39,349 nt of DNA from Lachnospiraceae bacterium (GTDB lineage: Bacteria; Bacillota; Clostridia; Lachnospirales; Lachnospiraceae), in contig JAFZOW010000118.1 in assembly GCA_017552715.1 (NCBI GenBank), forward strand, positions 1-39,349, written 5' to 3'. This document shows, one piece after another, positions 9,001-15,171 of the stretch. The notes below the pieces were generated by a model. The model was not told the origin of the DNA. It saw only the letters and a program-made list of their open reading frames with translations, and made no database searches. The position numbers were made by a program, and so were the translations under genes. How positions within the stretch are numbered: position 1 is the stretch's first letter; each line of letters starts with the position of its first letter.

Positions 9001-11800
9001 GGCGGATATCCTGCCTTACCCCCTGAAGATCACGGCAGAGGATCAGATCGTCGAGGCGGGAACAGCGGTGATCTCCTCTGCGGATAAGGTGAGCGTAGAG
9101 GAGCTGGACGGATTTTATCATATGCCTGCGGATCACCGGCTGACGGCTGTAAGCCTTTCCGCTGATACCTCGGCAGCCGGCGTAAGCGTGCCGCTGACTC
9201 CTTCGGCGGCGAAGATCACGGACGCCGAAGGCAATGACATGACGGCAAACTACAGCTTTACCTATGTGGCCGGAGAAGTCAGCGTGGTGGCGCGGAGCCT
9301 GGAGTCGGCTGTCGTTTCGGTGGAGGGTGCATATACCTTCGGAGATAAGACCGAACCCGAAAACTCCGAGGTGAAGGTCACCCTGGACGACGTGCTGCTG
9401 GCTTACGGCAGCGATTATACCCTCTCCTTCAGCGGGAATGACCATGCCGGCACCGCGACGGTCACGGTAAACGGAAAGGGCCAATACTCCGGGCAGGCCA
9501 TAGGGAACTATACCATCGCTCCGAAGGAACTGAGTGACCCGGTGATCAGCGTGGCGAAGGCCGCATGGACCGGTTCCGCCCTGGAACCGAATGTGGAGCT
9601 TCGTGATACGGATGACCGGCTGATCAATCCCATGGAGTACACTCTGATTTACAGCAATAACGTAAATGTGGGGACGGATACCGCTGTTGTGACGGTACTG
9701 GACCGTGAAGGCGGGGATTATACCGTAAGCGGCAGCAAGCACTTCACCATCGAGAAGGGGGCGATGCGCACGCTGGATACCATTACCCGCTATATCAGCG
9801 CCTCTGACAGATCACCGCGTGTGTCCATCGCATCCATGCTCCCGCTTGACGCCGGAAACGCGACGGGTTTTGACCTTTGGGAAGAGGCCATCGCGAACGG
9901 TGTGCATCTGACGGACTATCTGGTTAATGCCGGCGGCGAGATCGAACTGGAGATCGCCTCGGGAGTGGTCAGTGACTGGGTCATGGTCTCGGTCTGGATC
10001 AAGGGAGAAAACTATGATGTGAACTTCTGGGTGAAGCTCATCATGAGCAATCTGAAAAATCCTGAGTATACCGCACCGAAGGCGGCGGCCTTAAGTTATA
10101 CGGGAGAGGAACAGGCCCTGCTGATCCCCGGGTCGGTGACGAAGGGCGGCAAGCTGGAATACAGTGAGGATATGTATGAGTGGAGTGAGACCATCCCCGT
10201 GGGGATCGAGGTGGGAGAGTATACGGTATACTACCATATCACATCCACGGATGAGTATAACAGCGTTGAGGCCACACCTGTTTACGTTCGTATACGGAAT
10301 GCTGCCTATAAGCTTACGGTGGAGAAGGGCGAAGGCAGCGGGGAGTACGAGGCCAGTGAGAGGGTGACCATCAGGGCGGAGGCCGCTCCGGCAGGACAGG
10401 TCTTTGACAGCTGGGTCAGTGAGGAGGAGCTGCTCTTTGCGGACCAGGGTGCGAGCATCACTACTCTTACGATGCCTGCGCAGGCGGTGACGGTGACAGC
10501 GACTTATAAAAACGATGAAAAGCCCCAGCCGGTGCTTAAGAAGGAGCCGGTGGCGAAGGATCTGAAATACAACTGGCTCAGCCAGGTGCTGATCGAGCCC
10601 GGTGTTGCTGAGGGGGGAACCCTGCACTATGCCCTGGGAAGCAGTGAGACAAAGGTTCCGAGGGAGACGGAATTCAGCTCGCAGCTGCCGAAGGGAAAGG
10701 AGCCGGCATACTACTTTGTGTGGTATTATATCAAAGGGGATTCCACTCATGGGAATACGGCTCCGGCCTGCATCACGGTGATCATGAAGGATAAGGACGG
10801 AAACATGCCCGAGAGACCCTCCCAGGGCGGCGGCGGAGAGGATTCGCCCCTGGATCCCGTGGTGGTGGTAGACAATCTGACGACAGAGCTGCATCTGGTG
10901 AAGGGGCAGAAGTTCACGATACCGAAGAGCCTTTGGAGCAGCAAGAAGAGCTGCGGCTGGAAGAGCAGTAATAAGAAGATCCTCTCGATCTCGAAAAAGG
11001 GATCGGCAGCGGCGAAGAAGGCGACAAGCGAGGGCAGCTGCGTATATCTGATGAATGAGAGCCTCGGAAAGAGTATACCGGTCTATATCGATGTTCCGGC
11101 ATATTCGTCGAAAAAAGCCCTGAGCCTGGAGGCCGGCGCTGAGGACAGTATAGGCTTCAGCTGCAGGGATACGGAACTTGCGGTCTTCTATGCCTCTTCC
11201 GCACCGGATGTGGCGTGCGTGGACCAGAGCGGAAGGGTACATGCCATCTCCAGAGGTACGGCCACCGTTACGGCCTATGTAAACGGCAAGGCCTACAATC
11301 GAAAGGTGAAGGTGACGGAGAAGAGCGTGGCGCTGACACGTACCCTGCATATCACCAGGGGCGAAAGCAAAAAGCTCAGCGTAAAGGGCCTTAAGAAGGT
11401 GCAGTGGGAAGTGGAGAGCGGTACGGCGGTGAGCTTTGTGAAGAAGAACAAGCTGAAGGCCGATAGCGTCGGTACGGCAGTGGTGTATACCACATATAAG
11501 GACACGGTATACCGGATCAGGGTGATCGTGGAGGATCCCGCCATCACAACGGAGGGGATCGCGGCAGCCAGAGGGAAGAACAAGTATACGGCCGCTCTGA
11601 AGGTCGGTGATAAAAAGAAGATCGCATTTGCGGGAATTTCCTTTGAGGATCCGGAGCGTCAGATCGTGTTTAAGAGCAACAAGCCGTCGGTGGCCTTTGT
11701 GGATACCGACGGGACCCTGGTGGTCCGGGGGAAGGGCAAGGCAAGACTTACGGCCAAGCTGAACGGTAAGACCATAACCATCAATGTGAAAGCAGACTGA
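6011..11800 (+). CDS. Giant secreted multidomain surface protein (1929 aa), cassette 2
   Basis: The ATG at 6011 is preceded by AGGAGGAGTTT. Residues 1-35 are a signal peptide (cleavage after VQA) resembling that of the 1445-aa protein (LLAGG.. against LLAGE.., then GSGF/GSGL). An acidic stretch follows. Residues of about 75-490 are beta-helix-like repeats with recurring 'SGGTVNATAG', 'SGGKLNAKSG' and 'SYGI/SYGL' units. Residues 500-1400 are a string of MBG/YDG and Ig-like units ('TYGD..', 'NAGDYVV', 'NAGSYAVTFDV', 'DAGTYTVTV'). Around 1430-1500 is a divergent InlB-type repeat ('YKLTVEKGEGSGEYEASERV' through 'TMPAQAVTVTATY'). The C-terminal third has BIG2-like units ('SRGTATVTAYVNGKAYNRKV'). 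No LPXTG or SLH anchor was found. It is probably an adhesin-like stalk protein; the ligand is unknown. Confidence 0.85.
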   Translation: MKKRSLICRRIAAFLLVLLLAGGELCGSGFSVQAADPEDAELTEEDPEEAEQLEGTEEPDAGEELYDGSGEVNPSGIPTMLYVGNTNLVTARSMKVGDGELIYDASSCTLTMKNVSISQLYKKGQSEYYGIFCDGKLNIVVDGDCSIGGSAPGGATVIEGIHVDQLLSIKPASTSLSTLTVSVGGTSDGTATGISGGYAVTIADSATGMISVITTAASAKQDSYGLRAGRGLNMSSGTLVANGGSVLSRGRNSYGIYSKDGIFSVTGGSITAVGGSVKDSTAKSCGLYVAGDLKVSNGTLTLETASVSGDYFTESCALYVTKSTTISGGTVNATAGNAGSSAQSHGVYSTGLLTISGGKLNAKSGKASGESSVAVDAGTFSMSGGTLSAVAGDASKESYGLRLADKDSRETKITGGTITATGGNAATSYGIKVNTYLTLTGGKCTASGKTESISAAKPRTGTQEVTIKAPVFKCGDSASNAVTVKDYVYGSKYAVLDATIAVVLLNNWTYGDTPNSPSVMNLERYGNGSVTASYAYKKSGAEDSTYSSSVPSNAGDYVVRASLSNGIKATKSFRILQRDLSEVKATVTGGTYNGSEQTASCKLVYKERQLVAGTDYDVTGNKATNVENVTAKFTGKGNFKGTKQQKWSLSKAELKAEYFNLPGSVSLTYDGSGRSVARPTLKGTYSGCGNITLYYDGNTDNPVNAGSYAVTFDVAEGKNFKAAAGLNYGTMVVNKADNPLVVRNLTTVNGGRELDLNSAVQNAQGAVSFRIDGPQLGCSLNGSILKTGSATGSITVKATAAGDANHKASEELPITVTIRQLKYASLTVTMPSSVTYGDALPDPVYTTPSGGWVEGPVIRYTGRRANGEEYNESDDKPRDAGTYTVTVEGLTADTVYSGSAEFTIVQRPITGVKDFTVKNRPYTGDTWAEADYSGARLEGVLPVDNDLWFIVDAAFEDPAVGTGKKVVITNVDLDAPSASYALNNYVLADSCYTTEVTADILPYPLKITAEDQIVEAGTAVISSADKVSVEELDGFYHMPADHRLTAVSLSADTSAAGVSVPLTPSAAKITDAEGNDMTANYSFTYVAGEVSVVARSLESAVVSVEGAYTFGDKTEPENSEVKVTLDDVLLAYGSDYTLSFSGNDHAGTATVTVNGKGQYSGQAIGNYTIAPKELSDPVISVAKAAWTGSALEPNVELRDTDDRLINPMEYTLIYSNNVNVGTDTAVVTVLDREGGDYTVSGSKHFTIEKGAMRTLDTITRYISASDRSPRVSIASMLPLDAGNATGFDLWEEAIANGVHLTDYLVNAGGEIELEIASGVVSDWVMVSVWIKGENYDVNFWVKLIMSNLKNPEYTAPKAAALSYTGEEQALLIPGSVTKGGKLEYSEDMYEWSETIPVGIEVGEYTVYYHITSTDEYNSVEATPVYVRIRNAAYKLTVEKGEGSGEYEASERVTIRAEAAPAGQVFDSWVSEEELLFADQGASITTLTMPAQAVTVTATYKNDEKPQPVLKKEPVAKDLKYNWLSQVLIEPGVAEGGTLHYALGSSETKVPRETEFSSQLPKGKEPAYYFVWYYIKGDSTHGNTAPACITVIMKDKDGNMPERPSQGGGGEDSPLDPVVVVDNLTTELHLVKGQKFTIPKSLWSSKKSCGWKSSNKKILSISKKGSAAAKKATSEGSCVYLMNESLGKSIPVYIDVPAYSSKKALSLEAGAEDSIGFSCRDTELAVFYASSAPDVACVDQSGRVHAISRGTATVTAYVNGKAYNRKVKVTEKSVALTRTLHITRGESKKLSVKGLKKVQWEVESGTAVSFVKKNKLKADSVGTAVVYTTYKDTVYRIRVIVEDPAITTEGIAAARGKNKYTAALKVGDKKKIAFAGISFEDPERQIVFKSNKPSVAFVDTDGTLVVRGKGKARLTAKLNGKTITINVKAD

Positions 11801-11816
11801 ACGGGGGAAGCTTGAA

Positions 11817-13472
11817 ATGAAAACTGGCATTTTACTGGCGGGATCCGCGATCCTCTTCACAACACTGAGTGCACTGGCACTGGGGGGCTGCGGAAATGAC
11901 GGAGAGAGCGGAAACGGAAAGAAAAGTTCCGGGGGCATGACCGGCACCTGGTACGAGCAGTCAGCGGACGGAGGGATCCTTACCGTTACGGAGGATGAGT
12001 TTACCTATTCGTACAACGATCATTCGGTGAGTTGTACTTACAGCACAAAGAGGAACAAGGAAGGGCTGGAGATCATCCCCGATGACGAAGACTGGTGGTA
12101 TCCGGATATCCAGTATTACAAGAAAGAGGATAAGATCACCATGCATACCATGCCCCATACGGACGGGGATGGCGGTTATCATCTGATGACCTTCCTGCGT
12201 ACCGAATATGTGGCTCCGCCCCCCGTGACTTACGGCGAACGTATCGATAAGTCGGATGCTTCCGCACCGAAGAGCTTTTCGGAGCATGGGGTGCAGGAAC
12301 TGAGCCTGGCGGTCTGTGAACCCAGCCGGGTGTACGGGGATATGGCCCCGGAAGAACCCCGGGAAGGTTCTTACGCTTACCGGATCAGCCGGAAGGAAGA
12401 CGGGGGCGGTATCATCGATTATGAGCCCTGCCCGGAGCGTGTGGAGCTTTCGGCGGAAGAGATGGAGGAACTGGCGGAGCTGCTTGCTGACAGCCGCCTG
12501 GATAGCTTAAACGGCGTGGATATCTGGACCGAGGATACGCCGGAGGATACGACACGCTACGAACTGAATATTACTTTTACCGACGGGGCGAGCTACCATT
12601 CCCGGGCCAACTGGAAGGATGTGAGCGATGTATGGCTGGAGGACGGCTATGTCCTGCACCAGTTTATCTATGAAAAGCTTACCGCGGCAGGCTATAGCTA
12701 CTGGGACAACAGTTTTCATTCCACGAAGCCCATGCTGCGCCTGGGACCGGAGGAGGATGCAAAGCCGGATTACAGGATCCTGACCGAGGATAAGCCCCAG
12801 GAGAAGAAGGGAACGGCTTACGATTACACTGTTTCCACCCAGTATACGGTCTTTACGGCAGAGGGGATGGTACCGAAGGCGCTCATGGATACGTTGGAGG
12901 ACTTCTCGGAGCGTTACAGGAAGATCTCGGAGCAGACTCTTGCGGAGGATGATGCACTGATGGCAGCTGTGCCGAAGAAGACCTGGCAGAAGGAGGACCG
13001 CTGTTCCGCCCGCTCCCTTTATGTGTCGGATCAGGAAAACTTGAATGAGATGTTCTACAGTTTTTACTTTAATACCGGACGGGCAAATTCCTTCGGCCTC
13101 CCGCCTGCGGGTTACGGGCTCTATATCGATTTTCATGTCTATATCGATGTGAATAATGGGAAGATACTGTCCGCGGCGGATCTTTTCACCGATGCCTCGG
13201 AGATCAAAAAGCAGCTTAAGGAAAGAGTGGAGAGCTGGTATAAGGATCCGAAATACGGCATAGATTTTAACAGTTTCGAAGCGGATTTCGAGAAGGCCTT
13301 CAACACACCGGCCTGCGACGGAGGCGTGGATATACGGATTGAAGATGACTGCGTGAACCTGAGCTGGTGGAAGCCGGAAGATGAGGATCATGAAAAGGTC
13401 TGGTGCAATATGGAGTTTTACTATGACGAACTGCAGTCTGTACTGAACCCGGATTACGCAGTGATGCGCTGA
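11817..13472 (+). CDS. Uncharacterised lipoprotein (551 aa), cassette 2
   Basis: The signal peptide MKTGILLAGSAILFTTLSAL continues to lipobox LGGC with the lipidated Cys at 25, then a Gly/Ser/Asn-rich linker. Residues of about 40-110 contain 'GTWYEQSADGGILTVTEDEF', a small beta-domain pattern common in Firmicute lipoproteins. The C-terminal half has 'YIDVNNGKILSAADLF' followed by a helix and alternating strands, resembling the DUF3298/RsiV-type domain; this is only a family-level guess. It starts 16 bases after the 1929-aa protein with a GGGGAAG ribosome site, so it belongs to the same transcript. No catalytic motif is evident. Confidence 0.8.
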   Translation: MKTGILLAGSAILFTTLSALALGGCGNDGESGNGKKSSGGMTGTWYEQSADGGILTVTEDEFTYSYNDHSVSCTYSTKRNKEGLEIIPDDEDWWYPDIQYYKKEDKITMHTMPHTDGDGGYHLMTFLRTEYVAPPPVTYGERIDKSDASAPKSFSEHGVQELSLAVCEPSRVYGDMAPEEPREGSYAYRISRKEDGGGIIDYEPCPERVELSAEEMEELAELLADSRLDSLNGVDIWTEDTPEDTTRYELNITFTDGASYHSRANWKDVSDVWLEDGYVLHQFIYEKLTAAGYSYWDNSFHSTKPMLRLGPEEDAKPDYRILTEDKPQEKKGTAYDYTVSTQYTVFTAEGMVPKALMDTLEDFSERYRKISEQTLAEDDALMAAVPKKTWQKEDRCSARSLYVSDQENLNEMFYSFYFNTGRANSFGLPPAGYGLYIDFHVYIDVNNGKILSAADLFTDASEIKKQLKERVESWYKDPKYGIDFNSFEADFEKAFNTPACDGGVDIRIEDDCVNLSWWKPEDEDHEKVWCNMEFYYDELQSVLNPDYAVMR

Positions 13473-13482
13473 AGGGGGAGCG

Positions 13483-13736
13483 CAGGGACGGCCCGTTGTC
13501 AGGATCCGTTTAAATACCTGAAAAAAAGACGGGCATATGTATTCAATGCGGCGACCGTATTTTGCCGTCGGCGCTTAGCGAGCAGGCCGGATGCCGTTCT
13601 ATCTAACATCCGGCCGTTTTGCGAGCTTAGCGTCCGCTACTGGCAAAATCCGAGCGGAAGCGTGTCGCAGCATGAATACATATCCCGTCCTTCCTTTATG
13701 AAAAGTTAACGGATTCTGACAAAAGGGCCTTCCCTG
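13483..13736. repeat. 254-nt giant imperfect palindrome filling the intergenic region
   Basis: Left arm CAGGGA (13483-13488), GGCCC (13490-13494), TTGTCAG (13496-13502) and ATCCGTT (13504-13510) pair in order with AACGGAT (13708-13714), CTGACAA (13716-13722), GGGCC (13725-13729) and TCCCTG (13731-13736), interrupted only by 1-2 base bulges. Inside it, starting at GACGGG (13528-13533), a second long stem begins, which is the repeated element described separately. The whole gap between the 551-aa lipoprotein and the TPR lipoprotein therefore folds as one long hairpin. It lacks a terminal T-run, so it is not an ordinary terminator, though it could hinder read-through. There is no coding sequence in it. 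Confidence 0.75.
13528..13689. repeat. Structured palindromic intergenic element, copy A
   Basis: The ends GACGGG-c-ATATGTATTCA-a-TGC and GCATGAATACAT-ATCCCGTC are complementary. Two inner blocks are identical in copy B at 39162-39310: a 23-base block at 13564-13586 (contains GGCGCTTAGCGAGCA) and a 22-base block at 13619-13640 (contains TGCGAGCTTAGCGTC). The two blocks pair with each other: GGCGCT/AGCGTC, AGC/GCT, a tandem GA/GA mismatch, then GCA/TGC. The central hairpin GGCCGGATG/CATCCGGCC and the side stem ATTTTGCC/GGCAAAAT differ in bases from copy B but remain paired. This could be a miniature inverted-repeat element or a structured RNA. There is no transposase or ORF inside. Confidence 0.75.
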
Positions 13737-13740
13737 TGGC

Positions 13741-13770
13741 TTGCAAAAGAACAGGATATTGTGGTAGAAT
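13741..13770 (+). promoter_or_regulatory. Promoter of TPR lipoprotein, predicted leaderless
   Basis: TTGCAA (13741-13746), an 18-base spacer and TAGAAT (13765-13770) preceded by TGG form a good extended -10 promoter. Only six bases (GGCTTC) separate the -10 from the ATG at 13777, so the expected start site is the A of the start codon. No ribosome site can exist on such a message. The same geometry is seen for the gene at 1-242. Confidence 0.6.
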
Positions 13771-13776
13771 GGCTTC

Positions 13777-14826
13777 ATGAGCGCAAAAATCAGGAAAATC
13801 TTGTGTATATCACTCTGTGCATTATCTCTCGCGGCCTGTGGGGCGGATCAGGAAGAACTGACAAAGCAGGGCATGGAAGCCGTGGCGAGACAGGAATACC
13901 GCAGCGCCAGGGACAGCTTTGACCGGGCCTTAAATGCCGGCGGGGATAAGGAGCAGATCTACCGCGGCATCGGCCTGTCCTATATGGGGCAGCAGGATTA
14001 TGCAAAAGCCCTCAGCAGTTTTTCGAAAGCCCTGAAGGAAGCGGGCCCGTCCCCCGGAGAGATGGAATTCGATATCAATTACTATATGGCCATCTGCCAC
14101 TATAAACTGGGGGAATACGATGCGGCCATCGGCTGTTACGATGCCATCACCGAGCTGAAGCGCAAGGAAACACGGGCCTGGTATCTGAAAGGGAGCATGA
14201 AGCTCTATCTGAATGATGTAAAGGGAGCCGTGGAGGATTTTGATACGGCCGTGTCCGTGAAGAAGGGCGATTATTCCCTGTATATCGATATCTACGACAG
14301 CATGCTGCAGCACGGTTATAATGCCGAGGCGCAGAAATATCTGGATGTGGTGCTGGCAGCGGATGTCAAGGATATAGGGGATTACGATAAGGGCCGTCTG
14401 TGCTATTTCCGCGGGGAATACGGCCAGGCCTGCAATTATCTGGAGCGTGCGCGTTCGGAGGGAAAGGTGGATTCCGGCCTGATCACCCTTCTGGGAGAAT
14501 GCTACAAGCGGCAGGACCAGTATGATTATGCTGCGGTGGTCTACGGCGGTTATGTGGATGATTTCGGTGATGCCGCCATCTGTAACCAGCTGGGGCTCTG
14601 CTATGTGGAGCAGGGGGATTACGAGAACGGACTTGCGGCCTTCCGCAGGGGGCGGGAGATACGCGAGAACAATACCTGCCTGCAGGCCCTGCGGCTCAAC
14701 GAGATCGTGTGCCTGGAACATCTGGGACAGTACAAGGAAGCGGCGAAAGAGCTCTCGGACTACATGGAAACCTACGGGGACAGCGAGCTGCTGAACAAGG
14801 AATACGCCTTCCTCATCACAAGGTAA
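13777..14826 (+). CDS. TPR-repeat lipoprotein (349 aa)
   Basis: A type II signal peptide with lipobox LAAC (Cys 21) is followed by about eight tetratricopeptide-like helical pairs. Examples are 'ARQEYRSARDSFDRALNAGG', 'IGLSYMGQQDYAKALSSFSK', 'YKLGEYDAAIGCYDAI' and 'NQLGLCYVEQGDYENGLAAF'. TPR proteins are protein-binding scaffolds; here the scaffold would sit on the outer membrane face. The partner is unknown. The gene has its own promoter ending six bases before the ATG and no Shine-Dalgarno sequence, so it is set apart from the lipoprotein cassette upstream, from which it is separated by a giant palindrome. The start choice rests on the signal peptide. Confidence 0.85.
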   Translation: MSAKIRKILCISLCALSLAACGADQEELTKQGMEAVARQEYRSARDSFDRALNAGGDKEQIYRGIGLSYMGQQDYAKALSSFSKALKEAGPSPGEMEFDINYYMAICHYKLGEYDAAIGCYDAITELKRKETRAWYLKGSMKLYLNDVKGAVEDFDTAVSVKKGDYSLYIDIYDSMLQHGYNAEAQKYLDVVLAADVKDIGDYDKGRLCYFRGEYGQACNYLERARSEGKVDSGLITLLGECYKRQDQYDYAAVVYGGYVDDFGDAAICNQLGLCYVEQGDYENGLAAFRRGREIRENNTCLQALRLNEIVCLEHLGQYKEAAKELSDYMETYGDSELLNKEYAFLITR

Positions 14827-14875
14827 AAAATTACCAAAAAAATAAAAAAATTTCGGTAAGCTTGTATAAAAGCCC

Positions 14876-14891
14876 CTACAAGATATAGTGG
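14876..14891. promoter_or_regulatory. Probable NrdR box 1
   Basis: CTACAAGATATAGTGG matches the NrdR consensus (ACAC-W-A-Y-ATAT-W-GTGT) at 12 of 16 positions. It lies 32 bases upstream of box 2, about three helical turns, which is the usual spacing for paired NrdR sites before ribonucleotide reductase genes. It also lies in the loop of a weak AGCCC/GGGCT stem (14871-14899). Together the boxes predict ATP/dATP-dependent repression of nrdD. Confidence 0.7.
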
Positions 14892-14907
14892 AACGGGCTT
14901 TGAGATG

Positions 14908-14923
14908 ACATAATATCTTGTGT
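14908..14923. promoter_or_regulatory. Probable NrdR box 2
   Basis: ACATAATATCTTGTGT matches the NrdR consensus at 14 of 16 positions. It ends eight bases before the -35 box of the nrdD promoter, so bound NrdR could block polymerase. No nrdR gene is present in this window. Confidence 0.78.
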
Positions 14924-14930
14924 GCGCGAC

Positions 14931-14959
14931 TTGACTTTTCATTTTTCCTTTGTTATGAT
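14931..14959 (+). promoter_or_regulatory. nrdD promoter
   Basis: TTGACT (14931-14936), a 17-base spacer and TATGAT (14954-14959), with TG one base upstream of the -10 (TGTTATGAT). The predicted start is near 14966, which leaves an untranslated leader of about 205 bases before nrdD. Confidence 0.75.
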
Positions 14960-14965
14960 ATGCGT

Positions 14966-15171
14966 GCACGGTCTGAAAGAGACTTATGTAAACATCCTTT
15001 CCGGCGGCCCCCAGGGCGCCGGGCAAACACAAAACGAAGCTGATACGGGAATTTAACATACACAGGCTTTTATGGCTTCGCTCTCCAAAATGGTTTACAT
15101 AACTTGGCAGGACCGGGTGGAAACAAGAGGGAGAATAGTGAATCTTAGGTAAGAGAGGTAAACTTAAATCT
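14966..15171 (+). promoter_or_regulatory. Structured 5' leader of nrdD (unknown class)
   Basis: A closing stem TTATGTAAAC (14984-14993) pairs with GTTTACATAA (15093-15102), ten perfect base pairs. It encloses two hairpins: CCGGC/GCCGG with inner GCCC/GGGC (15001-15022), and CGAAGC/GCTTCG (15035-15080). The result is a three-way junction in the mRNA. Downstream is a purine-rich single-stranded stretch ending in AAGAGAGG, the ribosome site region. I could not match it to cobalamin, purine, T-box or other riboswitch consensus sequences known to me. There is no coding sequence in it. Confidence 0.55.

Noticed and set aside
14871-14901. AGCCC/GGGCT stem with TTT as terminator of the TPR lipoprotein gene
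   Set aside because: Only five base pairs with a 19-base loop and three Ts. It coincides with NrdR box 1 and is too weak to call.
15091-15140. T-box-like GGGTGGAAAC or cobalamin-like pieces in the nrdD leader
   Set aside because: The T-box consensus (AGGGTGGNACCGCG) and terminator/antiterminator pair are missing, and no cobalamin B12-box was found. The resemblance is a few bases only.
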